Shown here one piece after another: positions 45,346 to 54,311 of a stretch of DNA of 64,000 nt (positions within the stretch are counted from its first letter, which is position 1; each line of letters begins with the position of its first letter). Location of the stretch: the NCBI RefSeq assembly GCF_001039005.1, contig NZ_LDWR01000050.1, positions 124,001 to 188,000 on the forward strand, written 5' to 3'. The notes below the pieces were generated by a model, which was not told the DNA's origin, did not search any database, and saw only the letters and a list, made by a program, of their open reading frames with translations. The DNA is from Burkholderia cepacia (GTDB lineage: Bacteria; Pseudomonadota; Gammaproteobacteria; Burkholderiales; Burkholderiaceae). Made by a program: the position numbers and the translations under genes.

Positions 45346-45368
45346 CCGCCCGCCGCATCGGCGGGCGG
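45346..45368 (+). other. Perfect intercistronic hairpin
   Basis: CCGCCCGCCG-CAT-CGGCGGGCGG forms a ten-base-pair stem with a three-base loop between the ABC ATPase and lactonase genes. There is no T tract. It could attenuate or stabilise the transcript at this point of the operon. Confidence 0.55.
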
Positions 45369-45396
45369 CCGAACGCATGCATAGAACAGAATTTCG

Positions 45397-46302
45397 ATGA
45401 CGACAATAAAACTGGTACAGGGCGCGAACGCGATCCTGGGAGAGGGCCCGCTCTGGTGCGAACGCTCGGCGTCGCTCTACTGGATCGACATCAAGCGCAC
45501 CGCGCTCTACCGCTATACGCCCGGTCAGGGGCAGACGGGTTTCTGGCTGCTGCCGGAGCCGGCCGGCTGCGTCGCGGGCGTCGACGACGGGCGCTTGCTC
45601 GTCGCGCTGAAGAGCGGCCTGCACCTGTTCGATCCCGCGCGAGGCGCGCTCGAACGGCTGGCCGACGCCGCGCATGCGCGGCCGTCGCTGCGCTACAACG
45701 ACGGCGCGGTCGATGCGCGCGGCCGCTTCTGGGTCGGCACGATGGCCGACGACGGCGACGGCCCGGGCGATCTCCATTGCTTCGAGCACGCACGCGCATC
45801 GCGCGTCGCGGTGGCCGGGTTCGCATGCGCGAACGGGATGGGCTGGAGCCCGGACGGCACGACGATGTACGTGACGGATTCCGGGCGCCGCACGATCTTC
45901 GCGTACGACTTCGACGTTGCTGCCGGACGGCTGTCGAACGCGCGGCCGTTCGCGACGTTCGGCGACGCGCGTGGCGTGCCGGACGGGCTCGCGGTCGATG
46001 CGGAGGGCGGTGTGTGGTCGGCGATCTGGGACGGCTGGCGGCTGCATCGTTATGCGCCGGACGGCGCGCTCGACGCGGTCGTCGAGATGCCGGTGCAGCG
46101 GCCGACCAGCGTCGCGTTCGGCGGCGCCGATCGCGCGACGCTGTTCGTCACGTCGGCATCGGTCAACGTGAGCGCGGACGGGCTGCTGCGCGGGCCGCTC
46201 GCGGGCAGCCTGTTCGAGACGCGCCCGGGCGTGGCCGGGCTCGAACAGCATTGCGTCGCGCGCGCGTGGCTGGGCGAAGCGGTCGCGGCCGCGCCGCGTT
46301 GA
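45397..46302 (+). CDS. SMP-30/gluconolactonase-family sugar lactonase
   Basis: A 301-residue six-bladed propeller enzyme. The metal ligands appear as ILGEGPLW (Glu), RYNDGAVD (Asn), ANGMGWSPDG (Asn) and VPDGLAVD (Asp). It would open the lactone made by the SDR, giving D-galactonate for DgoD. It is the last gene of the importer operon and converges on the lacI gene with only 15 bases between the stop codons. Confidence 0.88.
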   Translation: MTTIKLVQGANAILGEGPLWCERSASLYWIDIKRTALYRYTPGQGQTGFWLLPEPAGCVAGVDDGRLLVALKSGLHLFDPARGALERLADAAHARPSLRYNDGAVDARGRFWVGTMADDGDGPGDLHCFEHARASRVAVAGFACANGMGWSPDGTTMYVTDSGRRTIFAYDFDVAAGRLSNARPFATFGDARGVPDGLAVDAEGGVWSAIWDGWRLHRYAPDGALDAVVEMPVQRPTSVAFGGADRATLFVTSASVNVSADGLLRGPLAGSLFETRPGVAGLEQHCVARAWLGEAVAAAPR

Positions 46303-46317
46303 TCAGGGCGCGGGTTG

Positions 46318-47313
46318 TCAGCGGCGGCGCGCGTCGCGCGGCCGCACCGTCGATTCGCGGACCACGAGCCGCGCCTCGAGCATCGTATGCGGGTCGGGCG
46401 ACTTGCCCGCGAGCGCATCGAGCAGCGTCGTCATCGCGACTTCGCCCGCGCGTTCGGTTTCGGTGTCGATCGACGTCAATGTGGGCGACGTGAGCTTGCC
46501 GAGTTCGAGGTTGTCGAAGCCGCACACGGCGACGTCGTGCGGGATCGAGATGCCGAGCCGTTCGGCTTCCTTGATGAAGCCGGCCGCAATCATGTCGTTG
46601 TAGCAGATCACCGCATCGGGTGGCTCGGCGGACAGCATCACCGACGCGCACACGCGCTCGCCGTCGGCGACGGTGGCGCGCGGCACGCTGAACGTGCGCA
46701 GCGGCAGCCCGGCGCGCGCGAGCACCTGCTCGGCGCCGGCGCGGCGTTCGTCGTCGCCGCGCGCGTTCGGCAGGCTGATGTACGCGAAGCGCTGGTACTT
46801 CTCCATCAGCAGGTGCTGCCCGAGCATCTCGCCCGCGCGGACCGGATCGGAGTGCAGCGTGAGCAGGCCGTCGCGCGGCGCGGAGCCGACCGCGACCACC
46901 GGCTTGCCGAGGCTCGCGGTCCAGCGCAGGTCGTCGTCGGGCATGCTGGTGTTCAGGATCAGCCCGTCGACGCGCCGGCTCAGCTTCGTCAGCGCCGGCC
47001 GTTCGCCCTTGCGGTTCTCGTCGGCATCGACGATCAGGACGACGAAATCGTTGCGCTGGGCGATCCGGTTCACGCCCTTGACCATCGCGGTGAAGTACGG
47101 GTTCAGGATGTCCTGGATCACGACGCCGACCGCGCCCGTCTGGCCGGTGGCCATCGAGCGCGCGAGCGGGTTCGACTCGTAGCCGAGCTGCTCGATCGCC
47201 TCGGCGATGCGGCGCTCGACGTCCGGCGAGAAGCGCTTCGTCTTGTTGATGAACTTCGAGACGGTTCCGATGGAGACGCCTGCGGCGGCAGCGACTTCGT
47301 TGATCTTGGCCAC
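46318..47313 (-). CDS. LacI-family repressor of the galactose/galactonate locus
   Basis: A 331-residue repressor beginning with GTG. The helix-turn-helix reads INEVAAAAGVSIGTVSKFINKT and the hinge helix NPLARSMATGQT. The periplasmic-binding-protein-type effector domain follows (VGVVIQDILNPYFTAMVKGVN). The matching palindromes in front of the importer and on both sides of the lacI/porin gap make it the likely regulator of both, and of itself. No good ribosome-binding site precedes the GTG. The effector may be galactose or a pathway intermediate. Confidence 0.88.
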   Translation of the reverse strand: MAKINEVAAAAGVSIGTVSKFINKTKRFSPDVERRIAEAIEQLGYESNPLARSMATGQTGAVGVVIQDILNPYFTAMVKGVNRIAQRNDFVVLIVDADENRKGERPALTKLSRRVDGLILNTSMPDDDLRWTASLGKPVVAVGSAPRDGLLTLHSDPVRAGEMLGQHLLMEKYQRFAYISLPNARGDDERRAGAEQVLARAGLPLRTFSVPRATVADGERVCASVMLSAEPPDAVICYNDMIAAGFIKEAERLGISIPHDVAVCGFDNLELGKLTSPTLTSIDTETERAGEVAMTTLLDALAGKSPDPHTMLEARLVVRESTVRPRDARRR

Positions 47314-47473
47314 GATGAAAGTGAGTGTCAGTGCATTTTGCCGGCGAGCATAGCATGCGCGCCGGCGGCGGCGACCGCGTGACGACATGGCAGGCGTGCC
47401 GCGCGATCGGACTCGGTAGTATCCCTTGGGGAACCAGAATTTTCTTGAAAAAGCGCAATCGCGCATCGACAAT

Positions 47474-47485
47474 GAAAGCGCTTTC
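47474..47485. promoter_or_regulatory. LacI-type operator, lacI side of the divergent region
   Basis: GAAAGCGCTTTC is a perfect 12-base palindrome sharing its core with the site at 39082-39097; TCCC continues on the right as in that site. At about 160 bases before lacI it is well placed for autoregulation. Confidence 0.7.
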
Positions 47486-47574
47486 CCTTTTCGCGAGCAT
47501 AGCACGCGCGCATTCCGTTCGAGACGCATCGGAAAACGACGCACGACAACCGCCGCGAAATTTTTTTGCTTGAG

Positions 47575-47592
47575 TGGGAAAGCGTTTTCCCA
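47575..47592. promoter_or_regulatory. LacI-type operator, porin side of the divergent region
   Basis: TGGGAAAGCGTTTTCCCA is an 18-base palindrome with one central mismatch, 40 bases before the porin start. Its centre lies about 104 bases from the other site in this gap, so repression by looping is possible. The 318-base gap holds no gene. Confidence 0.8.
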
Positions 47593-47631
47593 ATTAGGCG
47601 AGACGTGAACGAAAAGAAGGAGGAGATCTTG

Positions 47632-48753
47632 ATGCGACAGTATGGGTGGATCGCGGCGCTCGCCCTGGCGGTGCCGGCGGTGGCGCAGGCCGAATCGAGC
47701 GTCACGGTGTGGGGGCGCGTCGGCGGCGACGTGCAGTACCTGAGCGGCGTGCAGAACGGCCCGCATTCGACGGGCTCGCGTTTTTCGGAAGGCAACGACT
47801 GGGGGACGAGCATCCTCGGCTTCACGGGCAAGGAGGATCTCGGCGGCGGCAACCAGGCCGTGTTCTGGCTCGAATCGGCGATCAACGCGGCGAACGGCAA
47901 CTACGGTGGCGGCGTGCTGTTCCAGCGCGGTGCGTGGGTCGGGTTCAAGAACGAGCGTTATGGCTTCCTGCGGCTCGGGCAGGGCTCGTTCATCAACAGC
48001 TATATCTGGTCGTACGATCCGCTGCTCGAGGAGAACTATTCGGTCGAGTCGCTGACGTCGTACCGGAACGGCCCGAAGCTGTCGAACGGGATCCGCTATG
48101 AATCGCCGAAGTTCGGCGGCTTCTCGTTCGCGCTGCAGGCGAACCTCGGCAACAGCTCGAACGGCTGGTTGCGCGGCTCGCCGAACAACGTCAATGCGAC
48201 GGGCCTGTCCGACGGCGCGACGGTGGCCTACACGCACGGCGACTTCGAGGTGCGCGCCATCTGGAACGAGATCCGCAACCAGTACGGCCGCGAGGACAAC
48301 CTGTTCACCGCTTCGCAGGAAGCGTTCATCGGCGTGCGCGAGCGCTTCGGCCCCGCGCTGGTGCAGCTCGGTTATACGCGCTACAGCGCGCCCGATACGC
48401 CGGCCGGCCTGTCGCGCACCGCGAACTACTACTGGGGCGGCGTGACGTACGACGCGACGCCGTTCCTGCACCTGCAGGGCGCCGTCTATTCGATGAAGAT
48501 CGACGCGGGCCAGTGGACCGCCGATCACAGCGGCGAAGGGCGTTCGACGATCATCGGCCTCGGCACGATGTACGACCTGTCGAAACGCACGTTCCTGTAT
48601 GCGACGGCCGCGCACGTGTTCAACAGCGCGAATGCGAACCTGGGCGTGAACCCGCAGTCGCCGGGGCTCGGCAACGGTAACGGGCTCGGTGCGTCGCCGA
48701 TGCCGGGGCACGGGCAGACTGGCGTCTACGCAGGGATCGAGACGCTCTTCTGA
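47632..48753 (+). CDS. Outer-membrane porin, Burkholderia OpcP/Omp38-like
   Basis: A 373-residue general porin of the Gram-negative porin family. The signal peptide MRQYGWIAALALAVPAVAQA is followed by ESSVTVWGRVGGDVQYLSG, the first strand. LGFTGKEDLGGGNQAVFWLES is the family signature, and the C-terminus ends in Phe (GVYAGIETLF) as needed for outer-membrane assembly. It starts after AAGGAGGAG. The LacI-type operator just upstream indicates that this porin supplies the sugar to the adjacent importer. Confidence 0.9.
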   Translation: MRQYGWIAALALAVPAVAQAESSVTVWGRVGGDVQYLSGVQNGPHSTGSRFSEGNDWGTSILGFTGKEDLGGGNQAVFWLESAINAANGNYGGGVLFQRGAWVGFKNERYGFLRLGQGSFINSYIWSYDPLLEENYSVESLTSYRNGPKLSNGIRYESPKFGGFSFALQANLGNSSNGWLRGSPNNVNATGLSDGATVAYTHGDFEVRAIWNEIRNQYGREDNLFTASQEAFIGVRERFGPALVQLGYTRYSAPDTPAGLSRTANYYWGGVTYDATPFLHLQGAVYSMKIDAGQWTADHSGEGRSTIIGLGTMYDLSKRTFLYATAAHVFNSANANLGVNPQSPGLGNGNGLGASPMPGHGQTGVYAGIETLF

Positions 48754-48802
48754 TACAGGCCGAACGACGCGGCGAGCCGCAACCCTCAAACAGAGGAATC
48801 CT

Positions 48803-49930
48803 ATGCAAGATGCTGAACCACGGCACGACGCGCCACGCCCGTTGCCGCGCCTGATCGCGCTCGACTGGGGCACCACGTCGCTGCGCGCCTACCTGATGGC
48901 GGACGCGCTGACCGTGCTCGATGAGCGGGCCGAGCCGAAGGGCGTGATGCAGATAGGCGGTGCGGGCGTCGCGATCGCGGACGCCTGCGATGCGGCCTTC
49001 GAGGACGTGTGTGGCGCGTGGCTCGATGTGTGGCCCGCGTTGCCGGTGGTCGCGGCCGGCATGGTCGGCAGCGCGCAGGGCTGGCGCGAGGCGCCATACG
49101 CCGACGTGCCGATCGACGCGGAACGGCTCGGTGCGTCGCTGCAGGCGGTGCGCGCGCGGCGCGGCGCGACCGTGCACATCGTGCCGGGGCTGATCCAGCG
49201 CGGCGAACTGGCGAACGTGATGCGCGGCGAGGAGACGCAGATCGTCGGCGCGCTGCATGCGAGCGGCACCGTGCACGCATCGGCGTCGCCGCGCTGGATC
49301 GGGCTGCCGGGCACGCATTCGAAATGGGTGGCCGTGCGCGGCTCGCGCATCGAACGCTTCCGCACGTTCATGACGGGCGAACTGTACGCGCTGCTGTGCG
49401 CGCACAGCCTGCTCGGCCGCACGATGCGGCCGTCGGCCGGGTTTGCGCAGGCGGCGTTCGAGCGCGGCGTGCGCGCCGCGCAGGCGGGCCATGCGACGGG
49501 GCTGCTCGCGACGATCTTTGGCAGCCGCGCGCGGTTGCTGGCCGGCGAACTGGCGCCCGACGAGCAGGCCGACTACCTGTCCGGCGTGCTGATCGGTCAT
49601 GAACTCGCGGGGCTGGCGGCCGAAGACGGCGGGCCGGCCGGCGCGGCAAGCGCCGCCGCGCCGCGACCGATGCTGATCGGCGATGCCGCGTTGTGCGCGC
49701 GTTACCGGCACGCGGCATCGCTGTTCGGCTGGCCGCCCGTCGACACGATCGACGGTGCGGCGGCAGCCGGCCTGTGGGTGCTGGCCGAGCGGGCGGGGCT
49801 GTTGCCCGCGGCAAGCGAAGGGGCACCGGTTCGTCTCGACGAACCGGCTGCCGGAATGGGCGGCCGGCGTGCGGATCGACCTGCGGTCGATCCGATGCCG
49901 GATCACGAATGCAATATTTCGGGAGACTGA
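48803..49930 (+). CDS. dgoK: 2-dehydro-3-deoxygalactonokinase
   Basis: A 375-residue kinase of the DgoK family. Seen: LIALDWGTTSLRAYLM (phosphate-binding loop), VVAAGMVGSAQGWREAPYADVP, IGLPGTHSKWV and TFMTGELYALL. It phosphorylates 2-keto-3-deoxygalactonate at C6. The last 40 residues (APVRLDEPAAGMGGRRADRPAVD…) are Arg/Ala-rich and do not resemble the family, so the frame may run past the original end. The aldolase gene dgoA, which usually follows, is absent. The start is preceded by GAGG. It lies 49 bases after the porin gene and is probably cotranscribed. Confidence 0.9.
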   Translation: MQDAEPRHDAPRPLPRLIALDWGTTSLRAYLMADALTVLDERAEPKGVMQIGGAGVAIADACDAAFEDVCGAWLDVWPALPVVAAGMVGSAQGWREAPYADVPIDAERLGASLQAVRARRGATVHIVPGLIQRGELANVMRGEETQIVGALHASGTVHASASPRWIGLPGTHSKWVAVRGSRIERFRTFMTGELYALLCAHSLLGRTMRPSAGFAQAAFERGVRAAQAGHATGLLATIFGSRARLLAGELAPDEQADYLSGVLIGHELAGLAAEDGGPAGAASAAAPRPMLIGDAALCARYRHAASLFGWPPVDTIDGAAAAGLWVLAERAGLLPAASEGAPVRLDEPAAGMGGRRADRPAVDPMPDHECNISGD

Positions 49931-49932
49931 CT

Positions 49933-51720
49933 TTGAAACACTGGAAGATTGTCGCAGCGCCGTTGATCGGCGCGCTTGCAGCGTGCGGTGGTGGAGAGTC
50001 GCCGGACGGCGTGGCCGGGCAGCAGCTTGCCGCGGCGCCGGCGGGTGGACAAGCAGCAGGACAGGTGGCTGGCGCAATGCCCGGCACACTGCACGTCGAC
50101 TGTTCGCTCGGTGCAACCGGAACGGGATCGGCCGAGCCGGTCGGCACCGCAGCGCATCCGATCAACGATCTCGCGACGCTGAACCGGATCGTGCTCACAC
50201 CCGGCACGCACGTGCGCTTCAAGCGCGGTACCACCTGTAACGGCAGTTTTTCGCCCGCACCGGGCAGTTCCGGCACGGCCGGCGCGCCGATCGTCGTCGA
50301 CGCGTACGGCGACCCGAAGGCACCGCGGCCCGTCATCGCGGCCGGCTGCACGGATGCAACGGCGGACCCCGACCAGTCGATCACCGAGCAGCACAAGACG
50401 CCGAGCGGGTTCAGCGGTTATTACTCGCTGTGCAAGTCGGACAACCCGGTCGTGAACCGGGCGGCCATCTATCTTTACAACACCCAGTATTGGGAGATCC
50501 GTTCGCTGGAGCTGACCAACGATGCGTCGACGCCCGGCGGGCGCCTCGGGTTGTACGTGCGGCTCGAGGATTACGGCACCGGCAGCCACTATCACGTCGA
50601 CGACGTATACGTGCATCACGTTCGCGGCTATCTGCACGACGTCGCCGGCAATACGGTCGGGTCGTACAAGACGACCGGCGGGATGCTGTTCGAGGTGACC
50701 CGCGACAACGAAGCAGTCGGCACGAAGGAGAAGCCGACCAATTTCGACGACGTCGCGGTCGAGAACAGCGAAATCTACAACGTCGACGCGGTTGCGCTGT
50801 CGACCCGGTCCGCCTGGATGTGCCGGGAGGGCGGCGCGCCGTGCGGTGACTATCCGCCGTACAAGGGCAATCCGGCCTACCTCACGAATCCGGCCACGCA
50901 TGCGGCGTCCGACTATTTCCCGATGACGCGAGTCGTGTTCCGCAACAACCTGCTCCATAACGTCGGCGGCGACGGCATCATCGTCCGCACGGCCAGTGCG
51001 CCGAAGGTCGAGGCAAATCACCTGTTCGACATCTGGATGCGTGCGCCGGGCAATAGCGCCGGTGCGTGGGCGATCAACACGGACGATGCGCTGTTCCGGT
51101 ACAACGAAGTCAATGGCGTGCGGCTCCAGAACAATATCGAAGCCGGCGACGGGATGGCGTTCGACGCGGATCTCGGCACGCGGAACACGCGTGTCGCCGC
51201 GAACTTCAGCCACGACAACGACGGCGGCCTGATGCTGTTCTGTGGATGCGGTTCCGACGGACTGGGCCACGTCGCGCAGGAGACGGGCGCGGTCGTCGAA
51301 AACAACCTGAGCCTGAACGACAAGCGGCGGATCATCTCCGCAGCGGGTTCGGACCAGTCCGTCGTGCGCGACAACGTCGTGATTTCGCGCACGCCGGGCC
51401 TCGTGACGCCGATCGTCGAGAACCTCAGCTACGCGAACGCGTTCCAGGTGACGGGCAACCGCTTCTATAACGCATCGGATAGCGGTGCCATTTTCCGCAC
51501 GAAGAATCCGCAAGGCAGTTACGCGAACATCGTGTGGAGCGGCAACACGTACTTCGGTTACGCGGCGGATCCCGAGTTCACCGGGCCGAACTATCGGCAC
51601 GGCGCCGAGCCCGATACGGTTTTGCCGTTCGGCGGGCAGGACGTGGATGCGGTCGCCGGCGAATGGTCGCGGGCCAGCGGGTTCGACAAGCACAAGTACC
51701 GCGCGCCGCACGCGCGATGA
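49933..51720 (+). CDS. Beta-helix lipoprotein, unknown substrate
   Basis: A 595-residue protein starting with TTG two bases after the dgoK stop, with CGGGAG upstream. The leader KHWKIVAAPLIGALAACGGG has a clear lipobox (LAAC), so the mature protein is lipid-anchored, followed by a Gly/Ala/Gln-rich linker. From about residue 60, GTAAHPINDLATLNRIVLTPGTHVRFKRGTTCNG and later DDVAVENSEIYNV, TRVVFRNNLLHNVGGDGIIVRTA and GAVVENNLSLND show a right-handed parallel beta-helix. Four to six Cys suggest disulphides. Such proteins bind or cleave polysaccharides. Coupling to dgoK suggests a link to galactose-containing polymers, but this is inference. Confidence 0.68.
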   Translation: MKHWKIVAAPLIGALAACGGGESPDGVAGQQLAAAPAGGQAAGQVAGAMPGTLHVDCSLGATGTGSAEPVGTAAHPINDLATLNRIVLTPGTHVRFKRGTTCNGSFSPAPGSSGTAGAPIVVDAYGDPKAPRPVIAAGCTDATADPDQSITEQHKTPSGFSGYYSLCKSDNPVVNRAAIYLYNTQYWEIRSLELTNDASTPGGRLGLYVRLEDYGTGSHYHVDDVYVHHVRGYLHDVAGNTVGSYKTTGGMLFEVTRDNEAVGTKEKPTNFDDVAVENSEIYNVDAVALSTRSAWMCREGGAPCGDYPPYKGNPAYLTNPATHAASDYFPMTRVVFRNNLLHNVGGDGIIVRTASAPKVEANHLFDIWMRAPGNSAGAWAINTDDALFRYNEVNGVRLQNNIEAGDGMAFDADLGTRNTRVAANFSHDNDGGLMLFCGCGSDGLGHVAQETGAVVENNLSLNDKRRIISAAGSDQSVVRDNVVISRTPGLVTPIVENLSYANAFQVTGNRFYNASDSGAIFRTKNPQGSYANIVWSGNTYFGYAADPEFTGPNYRHGAEPDTVLPFGGQDVDAVAGEWSRASGFDKHKYRAPHAR

Positions 51721-51726
51721 CGGCAT

Positions 51727-51748
51727 GGGCGCCGCGCGTGCGGCGCCC
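51727..51748 (+). terminator. Terminator-like hairpin after the beta-helix lipoprotein
   Basis: GGGCGCCGC-GCGT-GCGGCGCCC is a perfect nine-base-pair stem six bases after the stop codon. No T tract follows. Confidence 0.55.
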
Positions 51749-51774
51749 GGTCGCGGGCCGAACGCGTGCGCGGC

Positions 51775-51788
51775 TTGACCACCGTCAA
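51775..51788. promoter_or_regulatory. FNR/FixK-like box upstream of the universal stress gene
   Basis: TTGAC-CACC-GTCAA is a perfect inverted repeat matching the FNR/Anr/FixK half-site pattern TTGA(T/C)-N4-(A/G)TCAA. It is 83 bases before the uspA-type start, allowing a promoter with the site near -41. Confidence 0.6.
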
Positions 51789-51870
51789 CATTCGAACCCG
51801 CCATCCGCCGATGATGGTGACATGGCCGCGCGCGACAGGGCGCGCGGCAGTTCACCCCAGCGAGGTTCGC

Positions 51871-52350
51871 ATGTACGAGAAGATCATGGTGGCCGTCGAC
51901 GGCAGCGCTTCGTCGAAACTGGCGCTTGCCGAGGCAGTGAAGATGGCACTGGTGGGCGACACGCACGTCAGCGTCGTGTATGTGGTCGACAAGTCGGTGC
52001 TGTTCACTTACGCGGGTCGCATCGACCCGCATGCGCTCGTCGAGGAAATCCGCGACGACGGGCGCAAGGTGCTGCGCGAAGCCGAACAGATCGTCGCGCT
52101 GGCCGGCGCGAAGGGCGAGGCCGAACTCGTCGAGACCGAGAGCATTGGCGAGGACATCGCGGAGCGCCTGCAGCGCTACGTGAAGGAGCGCGGGATCGAT
52201 CTCGCGGTGGTCGGCACGCACGGGCGGCGCGGCATCCGCCGCGTGTTGCTCGGCAGCGTCGCCGAGCGCTTCGTGCGCGGCTCGAAGTGTCCGGTGCTGC
52301 TGATTCGCGGCGACGATGCCGACGTGTCGGCCGCCGCTGCTGCTGCGTAA
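51871..52350 (+). CDS. Universal stress protein (UspA family)
   Basis: A 159-residue single-domain Usp. The N-terminus MYEKIMVAVDGSASSKLALAEAV and the C-terminal ATP-binding pattern VVGTHGRRGIRRVLLGSVAERFVRGSKCPVLLIR (G-x2-G-x9-G-S) place it in the nucleotide-binding group. A FNR-like box upstream and the nearby nitrate reductase operon suggest induction under low oxygen. A small membrane protein gene follows 11 bases later. The start at MYEKIM is fixed by the family. Confidence 0.9.
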   Translation: MYEKIMVAVDGSASSKLALAEAVKMALVGDTHVSVVYVVDKSVLFTYAGRIDPHALVEEIRDDGRKVLREAEQIVALAGAKGEAELVETESIGEDIAERLQRYVKERGIDLAVVGTHGRRGIRRVLLGSVAERFVRGSKCPVLLIRGDDADVSAAAAAA

Positions 52351-52361
52351 CGCGGCGCGCG

Positions 52362-52553
52362 ATGATACGCCGCCAGTACCGGATCGTCGTCGCGGCGATT
52401 GCGGTGTTCGTGTCGCTCGCGGGAATGATGGCCGTCGTGACCGGGCTGCTGTTCGATGCAACGGTGGCGCTGCGCGGCGGCGCCATCGCGTTGGTCGTCG
52501 GCGTGGCCGGCTTCGTCGTGATGCTCAATCCGGGCGCGAAAGGCGAGGAATGA
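52362..52553 (+). CDS. Small two-helix membrane protein
   Basis: A 63-residue product, MIRRQYRIVVAAIAVFVSLAG… ending LNPGAKGEE. Two hydrophobic segments (about 8-28 and 38-56) are joined by a short loop FDATVALRGG. Basic residues at the N-terminus suggest both ends are cytoplasmic. It lies 11 bases after the universal stress gene, so it is likely part of the same transcript. The family is not recognised. Confidence 0.55.
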   Translation: MIRRQYRIVVAAIAVFVSLAGMMAVVTGLLFDATVALRGGAIALVVGVAGFVVMLNPGAKGEE

Positions 52554-52688
52554 CGCGCGCGTGCAGGGCCGGTTTCTTTCGGCCGACGGTGCCGGAAGCA
52601 ACCGGCAACCGCTTTCCGAAAGACCGCCGATAGCCGCCGCCACGCCGGCCTCATTGCTTCGCGCAGCCATGCCGCGCCGTTGCTCCGT

Positions 52689-53873
52689 TTACTCGCTTGC
52701 CGTACCCGGCGCTTTCGCGCCGTCCTGCCCGACCTGTATCTCCAGCCGCTTCAGCGTTTCCGCCAGCTCCGCGTTCTTCGGCTGAATCTTCGCCGCCTGC
52801 GCGAACGCATTGCGCGCCTCATCCTGGCGGCCCAGTTTCCACAGCACCTCACCCTTGTGCGTCAGGCCGGTTGCATAGGCTTTACGCGTGTCACTGTCGT
52901 CGTCGCTGTCCTTCGCGAAGATCGCGATCGAGCGGTCGAACCACGTGAGCGCTTCGTCGTTGCGACCGAGGCGATACAGCGCCCAACCCTTGCTGTCCAG
53001 CGCATACGCATCGTCCGGCGATTGCGCGAGATGCGCGTCGATCATCGCGAGCCCGCGATCGACGGCGATGCCCGAGTCGGCGAGGCGATAACCGATGTCG
53101 TTCCGGCGCTCGTCGGGGATGTCGCCGAGGTCGAGCACGGCGGCGACGCGGGCCGTATCGCGGTCGGCGATCGCGAGCGCCAGCAGCTTGGTGACGATCT
53201 GCTGCCGCAATTCGGTACTGATCCGGTCGCCGTTGGCGACCAGGCTGCCGAGGTATTGCGTGTACAGGTCCGGCGCACCCGGATCGCTCCCGCTGTTCGC
53301 GATGGCCGCGCCCGGGCCTGCGCACCAGTCGGCGTCGGCTGAACCGGCGAGTATCCCCGTGTAGAGATTGATGTTCCGCGGCGTGCGCGATTGCGCGTAG
53401 TAGCTGTAGCCATTGGCATCCGAGTAGCCGCACGCGAGATATTCGCGGTCGACGTCCAGCACATACGGAAAGCCACGGAGCGGCTCCTTGCCGGATGAAT
53501 CTTCCAGCCGGAACGATTCGCCCATGTCGCCTTCGCCGATGATCGGGTTGAACACCCATTGTTTCTCCGGATGCGATTTCGGCAGCCGGATCTTGACGGT
53601 GCGCCCGGCGGCGTCGGTCGTGCCGAAGATCACGCTGTCGTGCTGGTCCGGCTTGACGGGCAGGCCCGCGATGACCTGACCGGGCAGGAACAGCCGGTAC
53701 CGCGCATTCGGCAGCGGCTGGTGCGTGACGGGGTCGCGCAGCACGAACTGGTGAACGTAGGCGCCTTTCCCGAACTGCGCGGTCGGCGCGACGTAGGTGC
53801 GGGCGTGGGCGGCGGGCAGCGCGGCGCAGCCGAGCGCGGCGGCAACCAGCGTGGCGAGAAGACGTGATGTCAT
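52689..53873 (-). CDS. Periplasmic TPR-containing protein
   Basis: A 394-residue protein with a signal peptide (MTSRLLATLVAAALGCAALPAAHA). The N-terminal 150 residues are beta-rich (HQFVLRDPVTHQPLPNARYRLFLPG and VIFGTTDAAGRTVKIRLP, resembling a repeated carboxypeptidase-regulatory/DUF-type fold). The C-terminal third has TPR units (DDAYALDSKGWALYRLGRNDEALTWFDRSIAIF, TGLTHKGEVLWKLGRQDEARNAFAQAAKIQPKN). Function unknown. It is divergent from narG across 438 bases and converges on the stress-protein genes. Confidence 0.65.
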   Translation of the reverse strand: MTSRLLATLVAAALGCAALPAAHARTYVAPTAQFGKGAYVHQFVLRDPVTHQPLPNARYRLFLPGQVIAGLPVKPDQHDSVIFGTTDAAGRTVKIRLPKSHPEKQWVFNPIIGEGDMGESFRLEDSSGKEPLRGFPYVLDVDREYLACGYSDANGYSYYAQSRTPRNINLYTGILAGSADADWCAGPGAAIANSGSDPGAPDLYTQYLGSLVANGDRISTELRQQIVTKLLALAIADRDTARVAAVLDLGDIPDERRNDIGYRLADSGIAVDRGLAMIDAHLAQSPDDAYALDSKGWALYRLGRNDEALTWFDRSIAIFAKDSDDDSDTRKAYATGLTHKGEVLWKLGRQDEARNAFAQAAKIQPKNAELAETLKRLEIQVGQDGAKAPGTASE

Positions 53874-54311
53874 GGATTTTCGGTTCTTATATGGGAAGGC
53901 GTGATGGACCGACGGCCGGAACTGCACTGAATGTCCGACGCCGCGTTCGATACACGATGCGCCGAGGCCCGTGAACCCTGCTGCGAAACGCGGGGTCGTC
54001 CAGTGCACTGCAATGCGGATTCCGCTCGCGGCACCGCGATGCGCGGAGGGGAACGAAACGGATGACGCGGGAATGCAGTGCGCAGCATAGCAGGCCGTGC
54101 CGCGCAGTCGCGCCCCATTTGGGTTTTGTTGTTGCGTTCGAATGAACGATACCGTGATTTGTATCAAATCGTGATATGTCGATCCGCACGACAATCGGTT
54201 TGACCCGGGTGAAAAGGGCGGAACGATCGAAATCCGATCGACCTTTACAACCGGTATTTCACCTCCTTAAATAATCAGGGTCTGCCAAAAGACCGGAAAA
54301 ACGAGATCCCC
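53874..54311. promoter_or_regulatory. Divergent promoter region of narG and the TPR gene
   Basis: 438 bases without a gene. An FNR/Anr-like box GTGAT-TTGT-ATCAA lies at 54154-54167, one base off the consensus TTGAT-N4-ATCAA and about 145 bases before the narG start. It is the probable anaerobic activation site of the nitrate reductase operon. No clear NarL heptamer array was identified by eye. The ribosome-binding site of narG is weak (CGAGAT). Confidence 0.6.
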
